Assembly (NCBI RefSeq): GCF_001544975.2
Contig: NZ_FCOG02000004.1
Span: 1-64,000, forward strand
Reading direction: 5' to 3'
DNA length: 64,000 nt
Source of the DNA: Caballeronia arationis
GTDB lineage: Bacteria > Pseudomonadota > Gammaproteobacteria > Burkholderiales > Burkholderiaceae
Positions 28,473-39,270 of the stretch are shown one piece after another. The position numbers were made by a program, and so were the translations under genes. A model generated the notes under the pieces. It was not told where the DNA came from, did no database searches, and was given only the letters and a program-made list of their open reading frames with translations. Within the stretch, counting starts at the first letter, position 1, and each line of letters starts with the position of its first letter.

Positions 28473-31274
28473 ATGACCACCGGTTTCCTTCAAAAGATTT
28501 TTGGCAGTCGCAACCAGCGGCTGGTCAAGCAATATCAAAAGACCGTTGCGGCGATCAATGCGCTCGAGCCGACGATCGAAAAGTACACGGACCAGCAACT
28601 GCGCGCGAAGACCGACGAATTCCGTCAGCGCGTCGCGAGCGGCGAGTCGCTCGACGTTCTGCTGCCCGAAGCATTCGCCGTCTGTCGCGAGGCGAGCAAG
28701 CGCGTGCTGCACATGCGTCACTTCGACGTCCAGCTGGTCGGCGGCATGGTCCTGCATTACGGCAAGATCGCGGAAATGCGCACGGGCGAGGGCAAGACGC
28801 TCGTCGCCACGCTTGCTGCGTACCTGAATGCGTTGTCGGGCCGCGGCGTGCACGTCGTGACGGTGAACGATTACCTCGCGCAACGCGACGCCGAATGGAT
28901 GGGCCGGCTCTACAACTTCCTCGGATTGTCGTGGGGCATCAACCTGTCGCAGATGGAACACGATCTGAAGCAGGAAGCCTACGCCGCCGACATCACCTAC
29001 GGCACGAACAACGAATTCGGCTTCGACTATCTGCGCGACAACATGGTCTACGAGACCGACGCGCGCGTGCAGCGGCCGCTCAATTTCGCCATCGTCGACG
29101 AAGTGGACTCGATCCTGATCGACGAAGCGCGCACGCCGCTCATCATCTCGGGTCAGGCCGAAGATCACACCGATCTCTACGTGCGCATGAACGCGCTGCC
29201 GCCGCTGCTCGAACTGCAGATCGGCGAAGAGAAGGCGGACGGCACCGGTGTCGAAAAGCCGGGCGACTACACGCTCGATGAAAAAGCGCGTCAGGTTTTC
29301 CTCACCGAAGAGGGCCACGAAAAGGCGGAGCGACTGCTGGCCGAGTGGGGTCTGATCGGCGAGGGCGAAAGCCTGTACGCCGCGCAGAACATCACGCTGA
29401 TGCACCACGTGTACGCCGCATTGCGCGCGCATACGCTCTTCCACCGCGACCAGCATTACGTGGTGCAGGGCGGCGAAGTCGTGATCGTCGACGAATTCAC
29501 GGGCCGCATGATGACCGGCCGCCGCTGGTCCGACGGCCTGCATCAGGCGGTCGAAGCGAAGGAACAGGTCAAGATCCAGAACGAGAACCAGACGCTCGCG
29601 TCGATCACGTTCCAGAACTACTTCCGGATGTATTCGAAGCTGTCCGGCATGACCGGCACGGCCGACACCGAAGCGTACGAATTCAACGAGATCTACGGCC
29701 TGGAAACGGTCGTGATCCCGACCAACCGGCCGCCCAAGCGGATCGACAAGCAGGACCAGATCTACAAGACGGCGAAGGAACGCTACGACGCGGTGATCCG
29801 CGACATCCGCGATTGCGTCGAGCGCGGCCAGCCTACGCTCGTCGGCACGACGTCGATCGAGGCGTCGGAACTGCTCTCCACGCTGCTCACGCAGGCCGGC
29901 ATCAAGCATGAAGTGCTGAACGCGAAACAGCACGCGCGGGAAGCGGCAATCGTCGCCGAGGCGGGCCGTCCGGGCGTCGTCACCATCGCGACGAACATGG
30001 CGGGCCGCGGCACGGACATCGTGCTCGGCGGCAACGTCGAGAAACAGGCGTCGTTCATCGAAGCCGATCTCTCGATCCCCGAAGACGAGAAGCAGCCGCG
30101 CATCCAGAAGCTTCACGACGAATGGCAGGCGCTGCACGATCAGGTGAAGGCCGCGGGCGGCCTGCACATCATCGGCACCGAGCGTCACGAATCGCGCCGG
30201 ATCGACAACCAGTTGCGCGGCCGCGCGGGTCGGCAGGGCGATCCGGGATCGTCGCGCTTCTATCTGTCGCTCGACGATCCGCTTCTGCGCATTTTCGCCG
30301 GCGACCGCGTCCGCTCGATCATGGATCGCCTGAAGATGCCGGAAGGCGAGCCGATCGAGGCGGGCATCGTCACGCGCTCGATTGAAGGCGCGCAGCGCAA
30401 GGTCGAAGCGCGCAACTTCGATATCCGCAAGCAACTGCTCGAATACGACGACGTCTCGAACGACCAGCGCAAGGTGATCTACCAGCAGCGCAACGAACTG
30501 CTCGAAGCCAACGACGTGCAGGAAACCATCGCTGCGATGCGCCAGAGCGTGATCGGCGACGTCGTGCGCACGTTCGTGCCGGCGGGCAGCATCGAGGAGC
30601 AGTGGCAGGCGCCGGAACTCGAGGAAGTGCTGCGCAACGACTGGTCGCTGGATCTCGCGATCCAGGAGATGATCAACGAGTCGAATTCGATCGACGCCGA
30701 AGAAATCCTGGAAGCCGTGCTCGCCGCCGCCGACGAAGCCTATGAGGCGAAGGTCACGCTCGTGGGCCGCGAATCGTTCAGCGCGTTCGAGCGCTCGATC
30801 ATGCTGCAGACGCTCGACAGCCGCTGGCGCGAGCATCTTGCCGCGCTCGACCATTTGCGTCAGGGCATCCACCTGCGCGGTTATGCGCAGAAGAACCCGA
30901 AGCAGGAATACAAGCGCGAGGCGTTCGAACTCTTCGCCGCGATGCTCGATTCGGTGAAGGAGGAAGTGACGCGCGTCGTGATGAACGTGCAGATCCAGTC
31001 GCCGGAGCAGCTCGAAGAGGCCGCCGAGCAGTACGAGGAAAAGGGCAGCCATCTCGAGAATGTCGCGTTCACGCACATGGACTTCGCGGAAGCCGCTGCA
31101 GCCCCCGCACCGGCCGATGCCACCGCGCAGATGGTCAACCAGGCGATGGCGTTCGGCGACGACACCACGGTCGCCACACGCCCGGCGGACGATGTGCCGA
31201 AGGTCGGCCGCAACGATCCGTGCCCGTGCGGCAGCGGCAAGAAGTACAAGAACTGTCACGGCAAGCTGGTTTAA
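28473..31274 (+). CDS. secA: Preprotein translocase ATPase SecA
   Basis: A 933-residue motor protein that pushes preproteins through SecYEG. Walker A GEGKT is at residues 105-109, and the DEAD-like box [11 protein letters not shown] follows. The helicase-like second domain carries GRAGRQGD. The C-terminal zinc finger Cys917-x-Cys919-x8-Cys928-His929 binds SecB and lipids. The start at 28473 gives [14 protein letters not shown]; an in-frame ATG 15 codons upstream is not preferred. Confidence 0.96.
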   Translation: MTTGFLQKIFGSRNQRLVKQYQKTVAAINALEPTIEKYTDQQLRAKTDEFRQRVASGESLDVLLPEAFAVCREASKRVLHMRHFDVQLVGGMVLHYGKIAEMRTGEGKTLVATLAAYLNALSGRGVHVVTVNDYLAQRDAEWMGRLYNFLGLSWGINLSQMEHDLKQEAYAADITYGTNNEFGFDYLRDNMVYETDARVQRPLNFAIVDEVDSILIDEARTPLIISGQAEDHTDLYVRMNALPPLLELQIGEEKADGTGVEKPGDYTLDEKARQVFLTEEGHEKAERLLAEWGLIGEGESLYAAQNITLMHHVYAALRAHTLFHRDQHYVVQGGEVVIVDEFTGRMMTGRRWSDGLHQAVEAKEQVKIQNENQTLASITFQNYFRMYSKLSGMTGTADTEAYEFNEIYGLETVVIPTNRPPKRIDKQDQIYKTAKERYDAVIRDIRDCVERGQPTLVGTTSIEASELLSTLLTQAGIKHEVLNAKQHAREAAIVAEAGRPGVVTIATNMAGRGTDIVLGGNVEKQASFIEADLSIPEDEKQPRIQKLHDEWQALHDQVKAAGGLHIIGTERHESRRIDNQLRGRAGRQGDPGSSRFYLSLDDPLLRIFAGDRVRSIMDRLKMPEGEPIEAGIVTRSIEGAQRKVEARNFDIRKQLLEYDDVSNDQRKVIYQQRNELLEANDVQETIAAMRQSVIGDVVRTFVPAGSIEEQWQAPELEEVLRNDWSLDLAIQEMINESNSIDAEEILEAVLAAADEAYEAKVTLVGRESFSAFERSIMLQTLDSRWREHLAALDHLRQGIHLRGYAQKNPKQEYKREAFELFAAMLDSVKEEVTRVVMNVQIQSPEQLEEAAEQYEEKGSHLENVAFTHMDFAEAAAAPAPADATAQMVNQAMAFGDDTTVATRPADDVPKVGRNDPCPCGSGKKYKNCHGKLV

Positions 31275-31302
31275 TCGGCGAACCCGTTACGGTTGGGAAC
31301 AA

Positions 31303-31330
31303 GCGACGCAGCGATGCGTCGTTTGTCTTT
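31303..31330 (+). terminator. Probable terminator after secA
   Basis: CGACGCA (31304-31310), loop GCGA, TGCGTCG (31315-31321), then TTTGTCTTT. It starts 29 nt after the secA stop. Confidence 0.65.
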
Positions 31331-31455
31331 GCAGGTCCGGTTTTTCCTGGCGCCATTGCAGTGTCCCGTGAGCGGCGCCCGTTCATTCATCCCGTGCTGG
31401 CGCATTGTGTGCAACGACAAGCGCCGGCACGCGCCACATTCAGCGAGTCGCGAAC

Positions 31456-32697
31456 ATGGCCGTCAATTTTCCCTCGATCGATCCCGCAGCGCTTTATCCC
31501 GTCGCCGGCGTCACGCTAGGCTGGGCCGAAGCCAACATTCGCAAGCCGAATCGCAAGGATCTGCTCGTCATCCAGCTCGAAGAGGGCGCGACCGTCGCGG
31601 GCGTGTTCACGCTGAATCGCTTCTGCGCCGCGCCGGTGACGGTGTGCCGCGAGCATCTCGATGCGGTTCGCAAAGGTGGCAAGGGCATTCGCGCGCTCGT
31701 CGTGAACACGGGTAACGCGAACGCGGGCACGGGCGAGCCGGGCATGGCCGCGACCCGCGCGACTTGCGACGAACTCGCGCGGCTGACGGGCCTCGATGCG
31801 CAGCAGATCCTGCCGTTCTCGACCGGCGTGATTCTGGAGCCGCTGCCGGTCGACCGGCTGAAAGCGGGCCTGCCCGCCGCGCTCGCGAACCAGCAGCCCG
31901 CGCACTGGTTCGACGCCGCGCAAACCATCATGACCACGGACACGCTGCCGAAGGCGTCGTCGCGCAAGGTGCAGATCGACGGCCACACGGTCACGCTGTC
32001 GGGGATCAGCAAGGGCGCGGGCATGATCAAGCCGAACATGGCGACGATGCTCGGCTTTCTCGCCTTCGATGCCGCCGTCGCGCAACCGGTGCTCGATCAG
32101 CTGGCAAAGCACGTCGCGGATCGCTCGTTCAACTGCATCACGATCGACGGCGATACGTCGACGAACGATTCGTTCATCCTGATCGCATCGGGCAAGTCGA
32201 GCCTGCCGGCGATCACGTCAACGGATTCACCCGCCTATGCCGCGTTGCGCGACGCCGTGACGGCGGTCGCGCAGGAACTCGCGCAGCTGATCGTGCGCGA
32301 CGGCGAAGGCGCGACCAAATTCATGACGATCACGGTGGAAGGCGGCAAGAACGAGGCGGAGTGCCGCCAGATAGGTTATGCGATCGGCCACTCGCCGCTC
32401 GTGAAGACCGCGTTCTACGCATCCGATCCGAACCTCGGCCGCATTCTCGCCGCGATCGGTTATGCGGGCGTGACGGATCTCGACGTCGAACGCATCGATC
32501 TTTATCTCGACGACGTGCTCGTCGCGAAGGCGGGCGGGCGGAACCCGGAGTATCGCGAGGAAGACGGCCAGCGCGTGATGAAGAAAAGCGAGATCGCGAT
32601 TCGCGTGCTGCTTGGCCGAGGCGACGCCCGCGCGACCATCTGGACCTGCGATCTCTCGCACGAATACGTGAGCATCAACGCCGACTACCGCTCGTAA
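31456..32697 (+). CDS. argJ: Bifunctional glutamate N-acetyltransferase / amino-acid acetyltransferase
   Basis: A 413-residue ArgJ that recycles acetyl groups between N-acetylornithine and glutamate in the cyclic arginine pathway. The precursor self-cleaves before the nucleophilic threonine; the motif [14 protein letters not shown] places it at Ala196-Thr197. The ATG at 31456 follows CGAGTCGCGAAC; longer in-frame starts lack homology. The neighbours secA and a DUF815 ATPase are not arginine genes, so it is isolated from its pathway. Confidence 0.95.
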   Translation: MAVNFPSIDPAALYPVAGVTLGWAEANIRKPNRKDLLVIQLEEGATVAGVFTLNRFCAAPVTVCREHLDAVRKGGKGIRALVVNTGNANAGTGEPGMAATRATCDELARLTGLDAQQILPFSTGVILEPLPVDRLKAGLPAALANQQPAHWFDAAQTIMTTDTLPKASSRKVQIDGHTVTLSGISKGAGMIKPNMATMLGFLAFDAAVAQPVLDQLAKHVADRSFNCITIDGDTSTNDSFILIASGKSSLPAITSTDSPAYAALRDAVTAVAQELAQLIVRDGEGATKFMTITVEGGKNEAECRQIGYAIGHSPLVKTAFYASDPNLGRILAAIGYAGVTDLDVERIDLYLDDVLVAKAGGRNPEYREEDGQRVMKKSEIAIRVLLGRGDARATIWTCDLSHEYVSINADYRS

Positions 32698-32721
32698 AGC
32701 TCGTCAATACTCAGGCACGTC

Positions 32722-33585
32722 ATGGACAAACTCGAACAATTTCTGACTCGCGCTGAAGCGGTGCTGGCGCGCATCGAAGGCATGCTGCCGCCCGCGGCGC
32801 CGCAGATCGACTGGGATTCGGCCGTCGCGTTTCGCTGGCGCAAGCGGCAGGGGCGCGGCTTTCTGCAGCCCGTGCCGGCGATTTCCCTCATTTCGCTCGA
32901 CGACCTGCAAAACATCGATCGCCAGAAGGCGTTGATCGAGCAGAACACGCGCCAGTTCGTCGCGAAAGCGCCCGCGAACAACGTGCTTCTGACAGGCGCG
33001 CGCGGCACCGGCAAGTCGTCGCTGATCAAGGCTTGCCTGAACGCGTATTCGAAGGACGGCCTGAGGCTGATCGAAGTCGACAAGGACGACTTGCACGATC
33101 TCGGCGACATCGTCGATCTGATCTCGGCGCGGCCCGAGCGTTTCGTCGTGTTCTGCGACGATCTTTCCTTCGAGGAAGGCGAGTCGGGCTACAAGGCGCT
33201 GAAGGTGGCGCTCGACGGCTCGGTCGCCGCGCAGTCGGACAACGTGCTGATCTACGCAACGTCGAACCGCCGCCACCTGATGCCCGAGTACATGAGCGAC
33301 AACGAGACGTACAAGCACACGTCCGATGGCGAGATTCACCCGGGCGAGGTCGTCGAGGAGAAGATTTCGCTCTCCGAGCGTTTCGGTCTGTGGGTGAGCT
33401 TCTATCCGTTCAAGCAGGACGACTATCTTTCGATCGTCGGCCACTGGCTGAAGCACTTCGGCTGCGATCAGGTTGAAATCGAAAGCGCGCGCGGCGATGC
33501 GCTCGTGTGGGCGCTGGAGCGCGGCTCGCGTTCGGGGCGCGTCGCGTGGCAGTTCGCGCGCGACTGGTCGGGGCGCAAGGCATGA
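32722..33585 (+). CDS. DUF815-family AAA ATPase
   Basis: A 287-residue P-loop ATPase. Walker A GARGTGKSS begins at residue 92 and Walker B is VVFCDDLSF. A sensor-like asparagine is in IYATSNRRHL, followed by the region MPEYMSDNE. The family is widespread but its role is unclear. It overlaps mutT by ATGA, a pairing that suggests co-expression but does not define a function. Confidence 0.85.
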   Translation: MDKLEQFLTRAEAVLARIEGMLPPAAPQIDWDSAVAFRWRKRQGRGFLQPVPAISLISLDDLQNIDRQKALIEQNTRQFVAKAPANNVLLTGARGTGKSSLIKACLNAYSKDGLRLIEVDKDDLHDLGDIVDLISARPERFVVFCDDLSFEEGESGYKALKVALDGSVAAQSDNVLIYATSNRRHLMPEYMSDNETYKHTSDGEIHPGEVVEEKISLSERFGLWVSFYPFKQDDYLSIVGHWLKHFGCDQVEIESARGDALVWALERGSRSGRVAWQFARDWSGRKA

Positions 33586-33998
33586 CGGAGTTCGCTGCGA
33601 ACGGACGCAAGGTTACCGAGGTGGCGGTCGGCGTGATGGTGCAGCCGGACGGCCAGTATCTCCTCGCGCAGCGCCCCGAGGGCAAGCCCTACGAGGGCTA
33701 CTGGGAGTTTCCAGGCGGCAAGATCGAAGCGGGCGAGAGCGTCGAGAAGGCGCTCGGACGCGAACTGCACGAAGAGCTGGGTATCGACGTCACCGCGTGC
33801 GAGCGCTGGCGTACGCTCGAACACGACTATCCGCACGCGTACGTGCGGCTCTATTTCTGCAAGGTGACCGGGTGGTCCGGAGCGCCTGTCGGCCGCGAGG
33901 GCCAGGCGCTCGCCTGGCAGCACTTGCCCGTGGAGGTCGCGCCGCTGCTTCCCGCGGCCATTCCGGTGCTGGAATGGCTTGCCGCGGAAGCGAAGTAG
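33582..33998 (+). CDS. mutT: 8-oxo-dGTP diphosphatase (NUDIX)
   Basis: A 138-residue NUDIX hydrolase that clears 8-oxo-dGTP and so prevents A:T to C:G transversions. The NUDIX box starts GGKIEAGESVEKALGREL and ends HEELGID. It contains MutT-like QRPEGKPYEGYWEFPGG. No ThiE-like C-terminal fusion is present, unlike some gammaproteobacterial relatives. The start overlaps the upstream ATPase stop; a longer frame within that gene is rejected. Confidence 0.88.
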   Translation: MTEFAANGRKVTEVAVGVMVQPDGQYLLAQRPEGKPYEGYWEFPGGKIEAGESVEKALGRELHEELGIDVTACERWRTLEHDYPHAYVRLYFCKVTGWSGAPVGREGQALAWQHLPVEVAPLLPAAIPVLEWLAAEAK

Positions 33999-34003
33999 AC
34001 GCT

Positions 34004-34195
34004 TCAGTTCAGGCCGCCGTGTGAATCGTCATCGGGCGGCGTTTCCTGCGAATTGCCGCCGATGCGATATTTCCCGGTGGCCCAGGCGCCGAGATCGATC
34101 TGCTTGCAGCGCTCGGAGCAAAACGGGCGAAAGCGGTTTTCCGGAACCCAGCGGACTTCCTTGGCGCAGGTCGGGCATTTGACGACGGTGGTCAT
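34004..34195 (-). CDS. yacG: DNA gyrase inhibitor YacG (zinc-binding)
   Basis: A 63-residue zinc-finger protein with Cys7-x2-Cys10-x15-Cys26-x3-Cys30 and the typical [15 protein letters not shown] core. E. coli YacG binds GyrB and inhibits gyrase. Its stop is 5 bp from the mutT stop, so the two genes converge. It belongs to the coaE-zapD-yacG minus-strand group, the same association as coaE-zapD-yacG in E. coli. Confidence 0.92.
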   Translation of the reverse strand: MTTVVKCPTCAKEVRWVPENRFRPFCSERCKQIDLGAWATGKYRIGGNSQETPPDDDSHGGLN

Positions 34196-34265
34196 ACGGA
34201 TCGGACGTTATCGAAAATACCGAGCTTAATACATGAGGCCGTCCGGCCGCATTTTCAAAGCCGGA

Positions 34266-35021
34266 TCAAAGACTGCACAGCGTGAGGTGGAACGGCACGT
34301 CGACGTCGACGGGGCGCGGCCGCAGATCGCCGTCCTGCACCGTGAAGCGCACCCACAGCATGTACTTGTTGGCGCTCGCCTCGGGGATCACCCGCACTTC
34401 GGGCGATACCCGCACCTGCATCAGCTGATAGGTCCGTCCCGAGAGCATCTGCTGATAGCTGCCCTGCATCGCCATCACCTTCGACGCCTGCCCCGATTCG
34501 CGCGCAAGCCGCAGCACGATGGTGGCCGCGTCGCGCAGGGCGAGCATGGGCATGACCCACTTCGCGATGTCCTGGCGACGCTGCTCGACCGGCAATTGCT
34601 GCCATGCGAAGTACGACGGCAAGTCGAATTTGCAGGTGCCCCCGGGAATGATCGTGCGGCTGCGAATGCTGGCGAGCCATTCGTTGTCGATCAGGTGCTG
34701 GCCGGTCTTGCCCTGCATCTGCGCGAGCCCGGCGAGCGTCTGTTCGATCTCTCCGAGCACGGCTTCGAGCGCTTCCTGTTCGATGCCGGGATTGCCGCGA
34801 AACGGCGCGAGGGTCTGGCGCTGGCGTTCCAGTTCTTTCATCAGATCGGCTTTCAGATCGGTGCGGCCCGCGACTTCGGCGATTTCGAAGAGAGTCGTCA
34901 GCGCGACGTGATGCTCTCTCGGGTCTTCCTGGGTCAGGAAGAAGGTGAAGCGCTCGAACAGGTCTTCCAGGCGCAGCAGCGTTCGAATTCGCTCGTTGAA
35001 GGGATACTCGTAAAGGATCAA
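34266..35021 (-). CDS. zapD: Cell division protein ZapD
   Basis: A 251-residue protein matching ZapD (YacF), which binds the FtsZ C-terminal peptide and bundles protofilaments. It opens with [21 protein letters not shown] and has the all-alpha then beta architecture by eye. The start is TTG (read from 35021), with GAGG about 9 nt upstream; there is no ATG near. It lies between coaE and yacG. Confidence 0.92.
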   Translation of the reverse strand: MILYEYPFNERIRTLLRLEDLFERFTFFLTQEDPREHHVALTTLFEIAEVAGRTDLKADLMKELERQRQTLAPFRGNPGIEQEALEAVLGEIEQTLAGLAQMQGKTGQHLIDNEWLASIRSRTIIPGGTCKFDLPSYFAWQQLPVEQRRQDIAKWVMPMLALRDAATIVLRLARESGQASKVMAMQGSYQQMLSGRTYQLMQVRVSPEVRVIPEASANKYMLWVRFTVQDGDLRPRPVDVDVPFHLTLCSL

Positions 35022-35198
35022 GCGCGCTCGCCTCGGCGTGGGTCGGTGCTTCGTGGGACGGAAAGTCAGGACATTCTAATGCCGCAACCCCACCCTAGCA
35101 AATGGACGCCCAATGAGCTTGTCGCAGCGCATTTTCGCCGCCGATCGCGACAGTTTCCAATTGTTAAGTGTGAACTTTGGACTCGCTCACGTCGCGGT

Positions 35199-35804
35199 TC
35201 AACCATTCGCAAGCGACAGATAGCGCGCGTGCAACGCATCGACATCGCGCTTGAGCGTGTCGAGCGTCGCGTTCGCATCGTTGACGACGATGTCATCGGC
35301 TGCGGCGAGACGTGCTTCGCGAGTCGCCTGGCGCGCGATGATGGCAAGCACCTGTTCGCGCGAGAAGCCATTGCGCTGCATCACGCGTTCGATCTGCGTC
35401 TCGACCGGACAGTCGACGACCAGAATCCGGTTGGCGCGCGACGACCAGTTCCCCGATTCCACGAGCAGCGGCACGACCACGATGTGATACGCGCCGCGCG
35501 CCATGCTGCGCTGTCGTTCGGTTTCCGCGCGGATCAGCGGATGCGTGATGGCTTCGAGTCTGGCCTTGGCGGCGTCGTCGGCGAAGACGCGCGCGCGCAT
35601 CTTCGCGCGATCGAGCGACCCGTTCTCTGCGACGAACTCGCGTCCGAACTCACTTTCGATCAGCGGCATCGCCACGCCGCCCGGCGCCGTGATGCCGTGC
35701 GCGATGAGATCGGTGTCGATCACGGGCACGCCGTGCGTCGCGAAGAGATCGGCGACGGTCGTCTTGCCGCTGCCGATACCGCCCGTCAAGCCGATGCTGA
35801 ACAT
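35199..35804 (-). CDS. coaE: Dephospho-CoA kinase
   Basis: A 201-residue kinase for the last step of coenzyme A synthesis. It starts with the Walker A loop [20 protein letters not shown] and has the conserved DTDLIAH motif. The ATG at 35804 is chosen; the frame is open 26 codons further, but that overlaps pilD and has no homology. It lies 28 bp after pilD on the same strand. Confidence 0.94.
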   Translation of the reverse strand: MFSIGLTGGIGSGKTTVADLFATHGVPVIDTDLIAHGITAPGGVAMPLIESEFGREFVAENGSLDRAKMRARVFADDAAKARLEAITHPLIRAETERQRSMARGAYHIVVVPLLVESGNWSSRANRILVVDCPVETQIERVMQRNGFSREQVLAIIARQATREARLAAADDIVVNDANATLDTLKRDVDALHARYLSLANG

Positions 35805-35832
35805 CCCTGGCTCCTCGTAGTCATCCTTGTAG

Positions 35833-36756
35833 TCACCCGAACAGCGCGTAAAGCGGCGTGCCGAAGAAGAGTGTAAGTGCACCGCCGATCGCGAGGAACG
35901 GCCCGAACGGAAGCGGTTCTTCGAAGCGCATGCGCTTGCGCCACGTTGCGATCAGTCCGACGAGCGCCCCCGCAATCGCCGAGACCATCAGGATCTGCGG
36001 CAGCGCCATCCAGCCGAGCCATGCGCCGAGCGCGGCGAGCAGCTTGAAGTCGCCGTAGCCCATGCCTTCGACGCCGCGCACCAGCCGGAAGATCCAGTAG
36101 ACGCACCACAGGAAGAGATAACCCGCGATCGCGCCGATAACTGCATCGCGCAACGGGGCGAAGCCGCCGTCGCCGAGATTGATGATCAGGCCGGCCCACA
36201 GAAGCGGCAGCGTGAGCGAGTCGGGCAGGTATTTCGTGTCGAAGTCGATGAGACTCATTGCGAGCAGCGTCGCGCACAAGCCGAAGGCGGCGAGCGCGAG
36301 CCAGTCCGGGCCGAACGCATAGAGCGAGGCCGCAGCAAAAAGCGCGGTGGCGAGTTCGATCAGCGGATAGCGCGGGCTGACGGGCGCACCGCATTTCGCG
36401 CATCGTCCGCGCAGCAGCACAAAGCTGACGACTGGAATGTTTTCCCATGCGCGCAGTGTATGGCCGCAGTGCGGGCACCCGCTGCGCGGCACGGCCAGGT
36501 TATAGCGGACGGGCAATGGCCGCTCGTGCGGATCGTGTTCGCTGTGAGCGTCCTTCGCATCCGTGGCTTCGATTTCGGCTCGCCACGCGCGCTCCAGCAT
36601 GATCGGCAGCCGGTGCACGACGACCGTCAGGAAGCTGCCGATCACGAGACCGAACACCACGGCGAAACCGTACTTCGCCGCGGCTGGCAGCGCGGCGAAG
36701 GCTTGAAGGTAGACGCCGGCATGATCCGCGACGTAGGGTTCGAACGAAGGCAGCAT
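35833..36756 (-). CDS. pilD: Prepilin leader peptidase / N-methyltransferase
   Basis: A 307-residue polytopic membrane aspartyl protease that cleaves and N-methylates type IV prepilins and type II secretion pseudopilins. It has the cytoplasmic zinc site Cys-x2-Cys ... Cys-x2-Cys (CPHCG, CAKC). The catalytic aspartates are in [10 protein letters not shown] and GYGDFKLLA. It is intact, although its upstream partners pilC and pilB are broken. A shared role in type II secretion could explain its retention. Confidence 0.93.
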   Translation of the reverse strand: MLPSFEPYVADHAGVYLQAFAALPAAAKYGFAVVFGLVIGSFLTVVVHRLPIMLERAWRAEIEATDAKDAHSEHDPHERPLPVRYNLAVPRSGCPHCGHTLRAWENIPVVSFVLLRGRCAKCGAPVSPRYPLIELATALFAAASLYAFGPDWLALAAFGLCATLLAMSLIDFDTKYLPDSLTLPLLWAGLIINLGDGGFAPLRDAVIGAIAGYLFLWCVYWIFRLVRGVEGMGYGDFKLLAALGAWLGWMALPQILMVSAIAGALVGLIATWRKRMRFEEPLPFGPFLAIGGALTLFFGTPLYALFG

Positions 36757-36795
36757 GGACGGTGAGGGAATGAATTCGGCAGCGATGCTACACCA

Positions 36796-37991
36796 CTACA
36801 CCACGTTACCGAGTTGAATGATGGGAAGATACATCGCGATGACGAGTCCGCCCACGAGAGCGCCGAGCACGACGATCACGACCGGCTCGCACAAGCTCGC
36901 GAAGGTGCCGATCCGGTCGTCGACCTGCCGGTCGCCCAGGGTGGCGAGGTCCATCAGCATCGAGTCGAGCGAGCCCGATTCCTCGGCGACCGCGATCGGC
37001 TGGACGACTTCGGGCGGGAAGCAGCCGAGGGCGCGCATGGCCGCGCGAGCCGTTCGCCGCGATGCAGGCGCGCCGCGATGTCGACCGTCGCGCGGTCAAA
37101 GATACGGTTGCCGGTGGCATTCGCGAGCGAATCGAATGCGTCGGAGAGCGGTGTGCCCGCCGCGAGCAACGTGCCGAGCGCGCGGCTCCAGCGCGCGACC
37201 GCGAGCGAGCGCAGCAATGCGCCGACGATCGGCAGCCTGAGCAGCGCGCGATCGACGGCATCGCGTGTCGGCGGTGAACGCTTCAGCGCGCGCGCACACG
37301 CCGCGCCCGCAACGACGCACGCAATCGCGAACGGCACGCTCCAGCGCGCCACACCATCCGACAACGCCAGCACGAAGCGCGTCGGCGCGGGCAGCGCGGC
37401 CCCGAAGCCGTCGAAGATCGTCTTGAAGGTAGGCACGACGCCGACCAGCAAGCCGGCCGTGATCAACAGCGACAGCAGCAGCACCATCACCGGATAGGTC
37501 AGCGCGCCCTTGAGCTTCGCGCGCAGCGCGGCGGCGCGCTCGCGGTCGTCGGCGAGGCGCGCAAGCACCGTCGGCAATGCACCCGCCAGTTCGCCCACCG
37601 ACACGAGCTGGCAATAGAGCGGCCCGAAGCACGCCGGATGGCGCGCGAGCGCAGCGGAGAACGGCACACCCTGCGTGATGTCGCGCGCGACGCTTCGCAC
37701 GATCCGCGGCAAACCGCCGCGCATCGGCGTTTGCGCAATCAGTTCGAGCGAAGGCGCGAGCGGCAGTCAGGCGCGCAGCAAGCCGGCAAGCTGGCGCGTG
37801 AAGAGCGTCACGTCGGCGCCGCTCGTCTTCGGCGGCGGCGCCTCGCCGAGCGCGTCGAGTTCCAGCACCGTCCAGCCTTCGCGCCTGAGCGCGGCGCGCG
37901 CCGATGCCGCATCGGCCGCGATCGTCCTGCCGCGCTTCGTCGCGCCGTTTGTATCGACGCCGCGCCATGCAAAACGAAGATCGGCGGCCAT
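36796..37991 (-). pseudogene. pilC: Type IV pilus platform protein PilC, inactivated by a nonsense codon and a frameshift
   Basis: The inner-membrane platform protein (PilC/GspF) is readable over the whole length but broken twice. The reading frame starts at the ATG overlapping the pilB stop (37991) and gives 74 residues ending RQLAGLLRA. It then meets TGA at 37767-37769, where relatives have glycine (RAG-x-PL); the same frame continues LPLAPSLELIAQ. Near 37036-37044 one base is missing: the frame leaves the GERLAR motif, and the conserved ending (LGCFPPEVVQPI ... VIAMYLPIIQLG) is one frame away. Adding one base makes 399 codons, the normal family length. At best, translated fragments would be non-functional. 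Confidence 0.88.
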
Positions 37992-39189
37992 CACGCGATC
38001 TCCGTGGCTTCGAGCGCCTCCGCGACGCTCCTCATGCCTTCGCGCACGCGTTGGAAGGCCGCGTCGCGCAGCGCCGGCATGCCTTCGGACTGCGCCTGAC
38101 GCGTCACCGCATGCGTGGCGGCGCGCGCGACGATCAGTTCGCGCAGCGCGTCGGTGACAGGCATCAACTGATGCACGCCCACACGTCCCCGGTAGCCGAT
38201 CCCGTGGCACTTCGCGCAGCTGCGCGGCTCGAACGGTCGGATGCCGTCGTCGAGCGGAAGTTCGGAAGGCACGCGACACGCCTCGCAGAGCTTTCTCACG
38301 AGCCGCTGCGCCGTGACGAGCCGCAGCGCCGACGCGAGGTTGTACGGCGCCACGCCGATGTCGATCAGCCGCGCGATGGCGGCGGGCGCATCGTTCGTGT
38401 GAAGCGTAGAAAGCACGAGATGGCCGGTCTGTGCGGCCTTCACGGCGACATCGGCGGTCTCGGCGTCGCGGATTTCGCCGACCATGATCACGTCCGGGTC
38501 CTGGCGCATGAACGCGCGCAACGCGACGGCGAACGTGAGCCCTGCCTTGTCGCGCACGCTGACCTGATTAATGCCGTTCAGCTGGATTTCGGCCGGGTCC
38601 TCGACCGAACAGACGTTGCGCGCCTCGGCATTGAGCATCTGAGGAAGCAGTAGAGCGAAAGCGTCTTGCCGCTGCCGGTCGGCCCGGTGACGAGGATGAG
38701 CCCGTGCGGCGCGTGAATCGCGGATTCGACGGCTTCGCTCTGTCGCGCGTCGAGTCCGAGCGTGCCGAGCGAGAGGTCAGCGGGCAGCGCTTCGAGCCGT
38801 CGCAGCACGAGTTTTTCGCCGAAGAGGGTCGGCAAAGAGTTCACGCGATAGTCCTCGATCTGGCCGTTCGCGAGCGGCAGTCTCAGCCGGCCGTCCTGCG
38901 GCACGCGCCGCTCCGCGATGTCCATCCGCGAGAGCACCTTGATGCGCGTGACCACCGCATCGCGCAGATGCAGCGGCGGCTTTTGCAGGACGTGCAGCGC
39001 GCCATCGATCCGCAACCGGATGCGCCATTCATGTTCCGAAGGCTCGACATGGATATCGGAAGCGCCGCGCGCCGCTGCGGTGCGCAGCGTCTCGGTCAGG
39101 AGCGCGACGGCCGGGGCGTCGTCTGCGGGAAGCGGGTCGGGCGGGCGCGGCGCGAGGCGCGCGAAAGTATCGCGGGAATGGGTTGGCAT
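37991..39189 (-). pseudogene. pilB: Type IV pilus assembly ATPase PilB, frameshifted
   Basis: A GspE/PilB-type secretion ATPase in two frames. The 5' part (from the ATG at 39189) holds the N-terminal ATPase lobe and Walker A VTGPTGSGKTLSLYCFL. The 3' part holds the Asp box region (NVCSVEDPAEIQL), Walker B (VIMVGEIRD), the His box, and a zinc site CEAC ... CAKC. They join at about 38640-38645, where one base (probably a C of a CC pair) is missing. Restoring it gives 400 codons. It lacks the usual N-terminal domain of long PilB, as short HofB/GspE forms do. It is followed directly by broken pilC. Confidence 0.87.
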
Positions 39190-39270
39190 GCGTTGATCGG
39201 CGTGGGCCGTCCGGGTACGTGATGACCCATCATCGCGCCGCCGCGCACGGCTTCACACTCGGCCGGATGG

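Noticed and set aside
28377..31259. A 960-codon open frame antisense to secA
   Set aside because: Same GC3 shadow effect; the product is Arg/Asp/His-rich without domains and is fully covered by SecA on the plus strand.
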